Of a stretch of DNA of 5,304 nt, positions 1 to 5,304 are shown piece by piece. The position numbers were made by a program, and so were the translations under genes. A model generated the notes under the pieces. That model was given only the letters and a program-made list of their open reading frames with translations, ran no database searches and was not told the origin of the DNA. This DNA comes from an uncultured Thermoanaerobacteraceae bacterium (GTDB lineage: Bacteria; Bacillota; DSM-12270; Thermacetogeniales; Thermacetogeniaceae): contig CALGIY010000162.1 of assembly GCA_937914965.1 (NCBI GenBank), positions 1 through 5,304 of the forward strand, read 5' to 3'. The stretch's first letter is position 1. Each line of letters starts with the position of its first letter.

Positions 1-429
1 AAAGACGGGGTTTTTGTTGTTTCAGTCCCCTACTCATCGGGTCAAGCAATGCAACTGACTTTGACACCTACGGAATGCAAAACAAACTAAGGTTTCAGTC
101 CCCTACTCATCGGGTCAAGCAATGCAACTAGTCAGAACGAGCCGTCCGAAGGGGCGGCTTTTTATTTGTTTCAGTCCCCTACTCATCGGGTCAAGCAATG
201 CAACAATACCATTGCTGCTGTGATTAAAGACGGGGTTTTTGTTGTTTCAGTCCCCTACTCATCGGGTCAAGCAATGCAACCCAGGATTAGCACATCTCAT
301 ATAGTCCGACTGGAAAACGTTTCAGTCCCCTACTCATCGGGTCAAGCAATGCAACTCGGGGAATGATAGATGTTAACCCTGCCGATGTTATAGTTTCAGT
401 CCCCTACTCATCGGGTCAAGCAATGCAAC
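1..429 (-). CRISPR. Main CRISPR array, six 37-bp repeats, open at the left window edge
   Basis: Six identical 37-base repeats lie at 19-55, 92-128, 168-204, 244-280, 319-355 and 393-429. On the + strand each begins GTTTCAGTCCCC and ends GTCAAGCAATGCAAC. The spacers are 56-91, 129-167, 205-243, 281-318 and 356-392 (36, 39, 39, 38 and 37 bases), and bases 1-18 are the end of another spacer. Read on the minus strand, the repeat starts GTTGCATTGC and ends ACTGAAAC, the usual 8-base crRNA 5' handle of Cas6-processed type III and type I repeats. Transcription is therefore leftward, with the leader at 430 onward and the newest spacer at 356-392. The repeat has little self-complementarity. Sizes suit a type III system. 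The array is intact in the window, and its other end lies outside. Confidence 0.97.
141..163 (+). terminator. Intrinsic-terminator-like hairpin captured inside a spacer
   Basis: Inside the spacer at 129-167, GCCGTCC (141-147) pairs with GGGCGGC (152-158) through one G-T wobble and a four-base loop. A run of five T (159-163) follows, the layout of a Rho-independent terminator on the + strand. It is most likely a copy of an invader's terminator rather than a working element of this locus. The array is transcribed the other way, where no T-run follows the stem. Confidence 0.6.
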
Positions 430-560
430 CGCAGATTTCACAAAACCGCAAAGCCTTGGCACATATGGATTTAAGCCGCCCTGATAACCGGTCAATCCAG
501 CCGGTTTTCCCGAAGATAGTCATTTTGCACAAAACCCCCCTCTATCTTCGGGAAACAGCA
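430..560 (-). promoter_or_regulatory. Leader of the main CRISPR array
   Basis: This gene-free stretch sits directly upstream (minus sense) of the first repeat. It aligns without gaps over its first 88 bases to the stretch next to the mini-array at 1083-1170, with about 68 of 88 positions identical by eye count. A 21-base block at 439-459 is identical to 1092-1112. Further out lie a short inverted repeat (AACCGG 486-491, CCGGTT 501-506) and a longer one at 506-555. Being next to the array and conserved between two loci identifies it as the leader, which normally holds the array promoter and the Cas1-Cas2 integration signals. I could not pick a convincing -35/-10 pair. The stretch from 561 to 637 holds nothing I recognise. 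Confidence 0.85.
506..555. repeat. Perfect 14-bp inverted repeat in the leader
   Basis: TTTCCCGAAGATAG (506-519) is matched exactly by its reverse complement (542-555) across a 22-base loop that includes a run of six C. The equivalent place in the second leader (1158-1209) keeps the same element with an interrupted stem. No T-run follows on either strand, so it does not look like a terminator. A protein-binding site or an RNA hairpin in the leader transcript are the two readings; the sequence does not decide between them. Confidence 0.85.
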
Positions 561-637
561 AGCGAAACAATAGTCGCAAAAATTATTCATCAATAAATCC
601 GATAACATCGACAAATTCTGTTCTTCAGCTCTAGTAC

Positions 638-892
638 TCAAAAAGGATCATGATCAAAAATAACAACCTCTCTAGTAACCGGAGATGAATAGCTGAGTTT
701 CTTCACCTTGCCATGCAGGGCATGTGCCAAACGTAGGTAAAGCCAGATTGGGCCAGGACCGGTAAGCACCACAACACTACCCAGTCCCGCTTTAGCAAGC
801 ACCTCTGCTTCGTAATTTGCTAGATCAGAGAGCTTGGCCACACCCGTCTCAGCATAGAGTGTAGATACATCAATGGTTACAATATCATCCAT
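638..892 (-). CDS. csx3: Csx3-family protein (Crn3-type ring nuclease), short form
   Basis: This 84-residue protein resembles Csx3, a family whose members cut cyclic tetra-adenylate (cA4) and so switch off type III signalling; a manganese-dependent RNA deadenylase activity is also reported. The family signature is clear: VVVLTGPGPIWLYLRLAH at 40-57, then ALH ending in His60. From memory, Archaeoglobus fulgidus Csx3 carries GRGPIWL at the same residue numbers and its catalytic His60 at the same place. The residue matching its Asp69 appears to be Ser here, and the protein ends soon after DHD (80-82), about 25 residues earlier than the archaeal protein. I chose ATG at 892 because AGAGG sits 8 bases upstream; the in-frame GTG at 901 overlaps that binding site. 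The gene lies between the mini-array and the main leader, in the same direction as both. Confidence 0.82.
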   Translation of the reverse strand: MDDIVTIDVSTLYAETGVAKLSDLANYEAEVLAKAGLGSVVVLTGPGPIWLYLRLAHALHGKVKKLSYSSPVTREVVIFDHDPF

Positions 893-987
893 ATAGCACA
901 CCTCTTTTAACTACAGTTACTACTGAATTAAAACTATTCCCTGCAAACGGACACCTTCATGTAGCTTACCAAGACAACCTTGTATTG
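893..987 (-). promoter_or_regulatory. csx3 upstream region with ribosome binding site
   Basis: On the minus strand AAAAGAGG (908-901) lies 8 bases before the csx3 ATG and is a good Shine-Dalgarno site. The rest of the stretch reaches the decayed terminal repeat of the mini-array. I see no confident promoter hexamers and no terminator, so csx3 may be read from its own weak promoter or from transcripts entering through the mini-array. Confidence 0.5.
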
Positions 988-1082
988 CCATCTGGTCAAG
1001 CACTGCAACGTCATGCCTGACTTACCACGGTATGCATGTCCGGAAGTTTCAGTCCCCTTCTCATCGGGTCAAGCACTGCAAC
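973..1082 (-). CRISPR. Mini-array: one spacer between a variant repeat and a decayed terminal repeat
   Basis: The repeat at 1046-1082 matches the main-array repeat at 35 of 37 positions (TTCTCATC for TACTCATC, CACTGC for CAATGC). A 36-base spacer (1010-1045) separates it from a second copy at 973-1009. Only about the last 21 bases of that copy (989-1009) match, with one mismatch in them. In minus sense the decayed copy keeps its 5' part and loses its 3' part, as terminal repeats at the trailer end usually do. This independently supports leftward transcription. Both copies share the CACTGCAAC variant, so this locus has its own repeat lineage. It sits between the can2-like gene and csx3. Confidence 0.88.
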
Positions 1083-1210
1083 AGCAAATAACACAAAACC
1101 GCAAAGCCTTGGTACCAAAGGGATCCAGCCACCCCAATAACCAGTCAAAACAGCCAATTTTCCCGAAGATGGCCATTCTACACAACCCCCCCCCTAGATC
1201 TTCGGAAAAC
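1083..1210 (-). promoter_or_regulatory. Leader of the mini-array (paralogue of the main leader)
   Basis: This stretch aligns with the main leader starting at the base next to the repeat. The 21-base block at 1092-1112 is identical to 439-459. The inverted repeat is still recognisable: CCGAAGAT (1163-1170) pairs with ATCTTCGG (1198-1205), then a one-base bulge, then TTTT (1158-1161) with AAAA (1206-1209). The C-run in its loop is nine bases, against six in the main leader. Similarity fades beyond about 1210, some 48 bases before the stop of the can2-like gene. Whether this leader still drives transcription or spacer capture cannot be told from sequence. Confidence 0.82.
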
Positions 1211-1257
1211 AACAGATAAAGTAATGTTCGTTGAATCGATCCAACACCACTTCCGAA

Positions 1258-2142
1258 TCACTTCTTTTCCCCCAAGGCTCCTGTTACTGCTCGAACAAGC
1301 TTTTCTTTGTCGGCATCCACCACATATCCTTTATCTTTGCTTTCCGTCAGTTCTATAACATTGATATTCCAGGCCCGGGCAAGCTCTTTGTTGTTAGGCG
1401 GGTATTTCCTATCAATTATTAGGAATTTATTTGTATAAGTGCCTAAATACTCTCGGGCACAAGCTGCATTAAGCTGATCGATCCCTTCTTTCTCTGTTGC
1501 AGACTTACCGGTTTTTAATTCAGCAATTCCTACTCGGTTACCACACCGGAAAATCAGGTCTATTTCCAAAGAACCCCCTTTTCTAATTGAATGAGTTATC
1601 TCCGTAACATGCGGCTTTAACGTCTCGTATGCGGATCGTTCAAAGTTATTCCAATTATTCCATTGATGGTACTCTCCCAAATGAGTTTTTAAATAGTCAT
1701 CGATAGTAATTAAATCGTCTCTCATTTCCCGCACATCATTTGCTTGTAAATTATTATCATCATTCCAGGAATAGAAAAACAACAGGTTGCGCTTACCCTC
1801 GCTTTGCAAATAACAGAAATGAATATTCTTCTCGCGGCTGACCTCGAAACCCGCAATGGCCATTGGTTTTGTACCACCAGTCAAATTCAATAAACAACTA
1901 GAGTTAGAACTGTCCACTTCATCACCAATTGTAGCAACAATATCTTCAATATGATAAGGGTCATCAACCTTCACTTGTTCACATATTATCCCTTCATTAA
2001 TCAATACTGAACGAAGGTATTTTGATCTTTCCTCTGTGAACGTTGTATAAAACAGCACTACTTCTTTAGGCTTCAGTTCCCTGATGGGCAGTAGGTTTGG
2101 TACCGGTTGCTCACCAATCAAACACAGCATTTTCTTAGCCAT
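1258..2142 (-). CDS. can2: Can2/Card1-type CARF-nuclease (DUF1887 family)
   Basis: This 294-residue protein is predicted to be a nuclease switched on by cOA from Cas10. Known Can2/Card1 enzymes are dimers that bind cA4 or cA6 and cut DNA, with RNA cleavage in some members. The N-terminal half is a CARF domain: CLIGEQPVPNLLPIR at about 7-21 and LNLTGGTKPMA at about 85-95, the usual ligand-pocket motif. The C-terminal half has the PD-(D/E)XK pattern: FERSAYETL near 167-175, then LEID (Glu193, Asp195) and AELKTGK with Glu208 and Lys210. All metal and catalytic positions look intact. It is shorter than Treponema Card1 (about 375 residues as I recall). I chose ATG at 2142 because GGGAGG (2151-2156) precedes it by 8 bases; an in-frame TTG at 2175 lacks such a site. 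The gene follows the CARF-RelE-CARF gene after 47 bases. Confidence 0.88.
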   Translation of the reverse strand: MAKKMLCLIGEQPVPNLLPIRELKPKEVVLFYTTFTEERSKYLRSVLINEGIICEQVKVDDPYHIEDIVATIGDEVDSSNSSCLLNLTGGTKPMAIAGFEVSREKNIHFCYLQSEGKRNLLFFYSWNDDNNLQANDVREMRDDLITIDDYLKTHLGEYHQWNNWNNFERSAYETLKPHVTEITHSIRKGGSLEIDLIFRCGNRVGIAELKTGKSATEKEGIDQLNAACAREYLGTYTNKFLIIDRKYPPNNKELARAWNINVIELTESKDKGYVVDADKEKLVRAVTGALGEKK

Positions 2143-2189
2143 TTTCTCCGCCTCCCAGTTGTAAAATAACAGCAACCAATTCGAAACAT

Positions 2190-3809
2190 TTAAACTACTG
2201 GTATAATAGGAATCGGAATTAAATGAAAAACGTCCTGGTGCTCACTATACCTCCGTAGAAAAAGATGTTCCGCCTTTGTTCTCAGGTCCCAACCCTTCTT
2301 TTCCATATTCTCGAGGCTAGTTTCCCTTTCAATTTTTTCTTCAAGCTCTGGATCAGATATAACAGTATGATAAACCTCTGTTAACCCGTTATGTTGAGCG
2401 GCATAATAGGCATAAGCCGCCATTCCTTTTCTACCACCACTAATAGATAGGTAGATTGGTGTATGAGGTAATTGTTCTTTCTCTTCTTTTATAGCTTGTC
2501 CGAGTTTTTGAGCAAATTTTTCACAAGCATCTTGAGAGTCGAGGTCTTCAATGGGAACGGGATATTCCCTGAAAGCGATGTTTTTTTCTTTCTCAAAAAA
2601 TTCTTTGATTATCCTCTTTTTTTGAAATAACTTCTTTAATATACGTACACCATTACAGATGTTACCGTTATTTTCAGGGTAAATAATAACAATTCGGTTA
2701 ATTTTTTTACGCTGACTTCTAAGCAGAACAAAAAGCTGTGTCACCACCATCGGTGATAGTCCCATAGTAACCATAAGGGTGCCATCTTTTACTATTAAAC
2801 TAGTTATCGGTACTTTAGGTGGATAATTACTTTTCATGACGGATCCTTTTTTTGTTTTTATCATTTTTTCATATTCATCATGAGTAAAGATCCTGTGAAC
2901 AGAGATAATGTTCGAATTCCTGTCCCAGGTGAAAAAAATTCGCAAATAATCTTTTGTCTTTTGTTCGGGAAAAACAATACAGTCAGTCTTAAATCCACAT
3001 TTATAAGCTTGTCTGCCGTATTTGCTTACATAATCCACCCGCGATAAAGTACGCATATGGCTTATGAACTCATCCTGATCGTCAGCCCCAAGGTCTTCAA
3101 AATCTTTTACGGCTTTAGCTGAAAGCTGTACATCTAAGATTTCCGAATCACTTATATATCCGAAAACATCAGAGAAAAAAATAGCTGCCTCACCTTCAAT
3201 AGGAATATCAGCCTGCTCTCCCTTTTCAATCTTACCTAAATAAGCCGTCCAATCGTCACTATCAGCCAGCGTTGTAAAAGGGATATTAATTAGAGCAATA
3301 TCACCAAGTATTGGTTTCATGTTTTCCATGCGTTCATCTTCAGTTTTATAAATCAGCTCCTCGATTGTTAGAAAATGCCGCCCGTCAGGTTTACTTTCAC
3401 ACTTGTCGATTACATGGTAAACACCTCTGATGCAGGAGTAAAACTGTGTAACTACTGTAGTCAGGGCAGACATATTTTTCCTTCCCCCAGCTATAGATAC
3501 ATAAACATCATTGTTTCTGTTATTTTTGATGGTTAGGCTGACTATTTCTAAATATTCTATTGAGTGTTTTTTACTATCTACATCTTCAAAAGGAAGGCCA
3601 ATAGACTCAACATCACATTTACCCTGAAGATAGCACTCGATACACTCTATTCCTAGATCAATATACCTGCCTGAATCATAGTATGGGTAAATTAATACAG
3701 CTTTATCTATCTTCACACGAGGGCCATCAGGATGCTTATGTAAAGCTTCATACATCGATGTAATCACTGCAGGTGATTCCCCTACAGGCGCAATAAGTAC
3801 ATTAGGCAC
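2190..3809 (-). CDS. CARF-RelE-CARF protein, Cami1-like mRNA interferase candidate
   Basis: This 539-residue protein has three parts. Residues 1-160 form a CARF domain with PVGESPAVIT near 8-17 and VYVSIAGGRKNMSAL at 102-116. Residues about 226-316 resemble the RelE/ParE toxin fold: a helical start (LSAKAVKDFEDLGADDQDEF), then YLRIFFTWDR with Arg290 and VHRIFTHDEYEKMI with Tyr313, placed like the RelE catalytic Arg and Tyr. Residues about 336-485 form a second CARF domain with VTMGLSPMVVTQLF and IYLSISGGRKGMAAYAYYAAQ. The region 161-225 is unassigned. The known relative Cami1 is a CARF-RelE ribonuclease that cuts ribosome-bound mRNA when activated by cOA. Two CARF copies in one chain could form the ligand pocket within a monomer, as in Can1. 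The GTG start at 3809 has AGAGGAGG 8 bases upstream, overlapping the TAG stop of the RAMP gene. An ATG at 3813 is out of frame and stops after three codons. The C-terminus is a tail rich in Ile, Pro and Val. Confidence 0.82.
   Translation of the reverse strand: MPNVLIAPVGESPAVITSMYEALHKHPDGPRVKIDKAVLIYPYYDSGRYIDLGIECIECYLQGKCDVESIGLPFEDVDSKKHSIEYLEIVSLTIKNNRNNDVYVSIAGGRKNMSALTTVVTQFYSCIRGVYHVIDKCESKPDGRHFLTIEELIYKTEDERMENMKPILGDIALINIPFTTLADSDDWTAYLGKIEKGEQADIPIEGEAAIFFSDVFGYISDSEILDVQLSAKAVKDFEDLGADDQDEFISHMRTLSRVDYVSKYGRQAYKCGFKTDCIVFPEQKTKDYLRIFFTWDRNSNIISVHRIFTHDEYEKMIKTKKGSVMKSNYPPKVPITSLIVKDGTLMVTMGLSPMVVTQLFVLLRSQRKKINRIVIIYPENNGNICNGVRILKKLFQKKRIIKEFFEKEKNIAFREYPVPIEDLDSQDACEKFAQKLGQAIKEEKEQLPHTPIYLSISGGRKGMAAYAYYAAQHNGLTEVYHTVISDPELEEKIERETSLENMEKKGWDLRTKAEHLFLRRYSEHQDVFHLIPIPIIPVV
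2835..2847 (-). promoter_or_regulatory. Internal ribosome binding site and ATG before the second CARF domain
   Basis: Within the CARF-RelE-CARF gene, AAGGA followed by six bases (TCCGTC) leads into an in-frame ATG at 2837 (Met325). This falls exactly between the end of the RelE-like part and the second CARF domain. Starting there would give a 215-residue stand-alone CARF protein (2190-2837). The site may be active, or may be a relic of two genes that fused. Confidence 0.45.
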
Positions 3810-3823
3810 GCATTATTCCTCCT

Positions 3824-4867
3824 CTACGTTTCACTGATCGGTGCCATACTGTTTTTATCAAACCACTCCCTATCTGGGTAAGAGCATCTCTGGTAATCTG
3901 GCGGCCACCTCCAGATGCGCCGCAAAGCTTCCATTGTTATTGAATTCTTGTTCCGGTAGACTGCTGCCATTTCGTTAATATAATCAGTCAATTTATTTGC
4001 ATCAAAAACCTGAGATTCAGCACCTACTTTATAGCGGGAACGAAAGTCTGTCATTTTCATACTTACCGGCTCAATCTTCACTGAACCTAACCCCGCTGGC
4101 TTGGCATATCCAATTTTATGACGCATATTTTCCTCCAGAAAAAGTGCGTAGAGAAGTAATGACAATTCTTCATTATCTAATCCCTTAAATGAAACTTTAA
4201 ATAGAAAAGTGCTTCCTCCGTTCAGAGGAGTTAAATATTGATTTAGTTTTTTTCCCTCTCTTGTAGTTTTCCATCCACTTAAAGTTGATATCTCTTGTTG
4301 GTGAAAGTAATACTTGCGACCTGCCAATTTATCATGGTCAAGATACCATATTTCGTGACGGGGTTTTGGGTTACTCAAAATAATAGTATAAATAGGTTCA
4401 TGAGGAACAGCATTAGTACAAATCGCATCATCGACTCCTACTCTCCCCTGGTAATGAACCTTATCTCCATTCACTATCCCAAAAAGGAGACACGCAGGAC
4501 AAAGTTTGTCTGGGTTGTCACATTTAGAGAAATTCCTCGGAAGTTTTCTGTTATAATCTTTCTCCCCATCATCTTCACCTTTGTATGTTCCGTCAAATAA
4601 AACCCAACAACCAGGCCCCACTGTCTCCACAACACTTCGCAGCATCCCCTTAAGAGACGAACCCTGTATAAAATACTCACCTTGACTATTTTGAAGAAAC
4701 TTTTTAGGTTTATTAGAATCTGGATCATTCGATATAAAAATCGGTGTCTCTGCTGTAATTTTACATTCAATAGTCCCATGCAGTCCGTTCAAATTATGAT
4801 GTTCGACCAGTGGCCGGAGTACAGGCGGATGCTCCCAATCCACTGGTACAAAGTCATAGGGATTCAT
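3824..4867 (-). CDS. RAMP superfamily (Cas7-like) type III subunit, TIGR03986-like
   Basis: This 347-residue protein is likely a crRNA-binding backbone subunit of the type III complex. It opens NPYDFVPVDW, the hallmark start of the TIGR03986 RAMP family, followed by a first strand LHGTIECKITAETPIFI (29-45). GEYFIQGSSLKGMLRSVVE (63-81) is the typical RAMP helix motif. Cys116, Cys123 and Cys126 in KCDNPDKLCPACLLFG may bind zinc. The glycine-rich loop near the C-terminus is HKIGYAKPAGLGSVKI (250-265). Asp48 and Asp50 are candidates for a target-RNA cutting residue, but this is only positional guesswork. ATG at 4867 overlaps the csx19 stop as ATGA. The purine-rich GGGAGGGAGGTG (4879-4890) is a strong but rather distant binding site, ending 11 bases before ATG. 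The protein may be shorter than many family members. Confidence 0.85.
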   Translation of the reverse strand: MNPYDFVPVDWEHPPVLRPLVEHHNLNGLHGTIECKITAETPIFISNDPDSNKPKKFLQNSQGEYFIQGSSLKGMLRSVVETVGPGCWVLFDGTYKGEDDGEKDYNRKLPRNFSKCDNPDKLCPACLLFGIVNGDKVHYQGRVGVDDAICTNAVPHEPIYTIILSNPKPRHEIWYLDHDKLAGRKYYFHQQEISTLSGWKTTREGKKLNQYLTPLNGGSTFLFKVSFKGLDNEELSLLLYALFLEENMRHKIGYAKPAGLGSVKIEPVSMKMTDFRSRYKVGAESQVFDANKLTDYINEMAAVYRNKNSITMEALRRIWRWPPDYQRCSYPDREWFDKNSMAPISET

Positions 4868-5304
4868 GCCGGTTCGTTCACCTCCCTCCCTAAATCAAAC
4901 CAACGAGAATGCACCAGAAGACCTGTTTTCTGTGAAATGAATTCCCTGACATAAAGCCACACCCTGTCCGTATCATCTGACACAGGATAGGTAAGCAAAC
5001 GCGGGATCTGCATCTCCAGGAAAACAGAACTCTCTGACGCAATGCCATACTCCTCCGGATTATCAAGCTTTTTCCCCCAGAGGAGATATTTCGGTTCCTG
5101 TATATCACAATCCGTTAGGTTTATGTCCGCTGGTTCAAGAGAAGAGTTGCACTCCTCACCTGTAAAAACAACTTGATACCCCCCATTTGCCTGAAACCAG
5201 CGAACTTCGCCATTCCGGCAAAAGACACACCCCTTGGCCCATTCTCCTATATCAGGTTGCTGCTGAAAGACATCAAAAACTATCTTTTCCTGTCCTTCTC
5301 TTTG
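4864..5304 (-). CDS. csx19: Csx19-like protein, 3' part only (runs off the window)
   Basis: An open frame enters at the right edge and runs 146 codons to TGA at 4864-4866. Its start is outside the window. The visible part contains EWAKGCVFCRNGEVRWFQ (21-38), PKYLLWGKKL (71-80), FLEMQIPRLLTYPV (95-108) and DRVWLYVREF (113-122). These match what I know of the Csx19 family (TIGR03984): a turn with W and G, YLLWG, a strand ending in P-x-L-x-YP, and a closing aromatic strand. Csx19 is an accessory protein tied to type III-D loci; its exact role in the complex is not well defined. The TGA overlaps the ATG of the RAMP gene, so the two are very likely translationally coupled. Confidence 0.75.
   Translation of the reverse strand, partial: QREGQEKIVFDVFQQQPDIGEWAKGCVFCRNGEVRWFQANGGYQVVFTGEECNSSLEPADINLTDCDIQEPKYLLWGKKLDNPEEYGIASESSVFLEMQIPRLLTYPVSDDTDRVWLYVREFISQKTGLLVHSRWFDLGREVNEPA

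Noticed and set aside
56..392. Spacers all having an open reading frame on the + strand, as if copied from coding mRNA
   Set aside because: For 36-39 bases an open frame in at least one of three is expected most of the time, so this is no evidence about the targets.
166..596. Short + strand open frames repeating the peptide SVPYSSGQAMQ
   Set aside because: They are translations of CRISPR repeats and spacers and run into the leader; the regular repeat spacing explains them fully. The same holds for a frame at 980-1219 over the mini-array.
1230..1245. Near-palindrome GTTGAATCGATCCAAC just after the can2-like stop
   Set aside because: A 16-base palindrome with one mismatched pair is expected about twice by chance in a window this size, and no T-run makes it a terminator.
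2143..2175. Longer Can2-like protein starting at TTG 2175
   Set aside because: The extra 11 codons include the GGGAGG binding site itself, and the CARF domain begins right after the ATG at 2142.
3997..4954. Several open frames over the RAMP gene (3997-4188, 4295-4600 and 4682-4954 on +; 4474-4779 on -)
   Set aside because: They have no recognisable domains and lie over, or largely over, a gene with clear RAMP motifs; I treat them as chance frames.
4890..5108. Minus-strand 72-codon frame starting with ATG at 5108
   Set aside because: It overlaps the csx19-like frame, which is open to the window edge, ends in an ATGA overlap with the RAMP gene and shows family motifs. The 72-codon frame shows none.

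Overview
The window is a slice of a type III CRISPR-Cas locus, with every gene and both CRISPR arrays reading on the minus strand (right to left). Strong AGGAGG-type ribosome binding sites, moderate G+C, and a mix of ATG and GTG starts suggest a bacterium, plausibly Bacillota (Clostridia-like). The source taxon is an inference held with low confidence.

Right side (about 3824-5304): two subunit-type genes of the effector complex. The first is the 3' end of a csx19-like gene that runs off the window edge. The second overlaps it by ATGA and is a RAMP (Cas7-like) gene beginning NPYDFVPV. Csx19 with this RAMP family points to subtype III-D or a relative. Cas10, the cyclic oligoadenylate (cOA) synthase, is not in the window and would be expected further right.

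Middle (1258-3809): two CARF-domain accessory effectors that should respond to cOA. The first is a 539-residue protein with the order CARF, RelE-like toxin, CARF, which I regard as the most unusual item here. The second is a Can2/Card1-type CARF plus PD-(D/E)XK nuclease. Spacing from csx19 through can2 is tight, so this looks like one operon.

Left side (1-1257): two CRISPR loci flank a short csx3 gene (ring nuclease family). The main array (six repeats visible, continuing off the left edge) has its leader at about 430-560. A miniature array with one spacer and two variant repeats (about 973-1082) has its own leader at 1083-1210. The two leaders are about three quarters identical by eye over the first 88 bases. 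Both carry an inverted repeat about 75 bases from the first repeat.

Working model: the complex detects foreign transcripts and the absent Cas10 makes cOA. The CARF-RelE-CARF protein would then attack translated mRNA, and the Can2/Card1-like nuclease would attack nucleic acid more broadly. Csx3 would remove or bind cA4 to end the response. The family assignments come from motifs read by eye; no database search was run.
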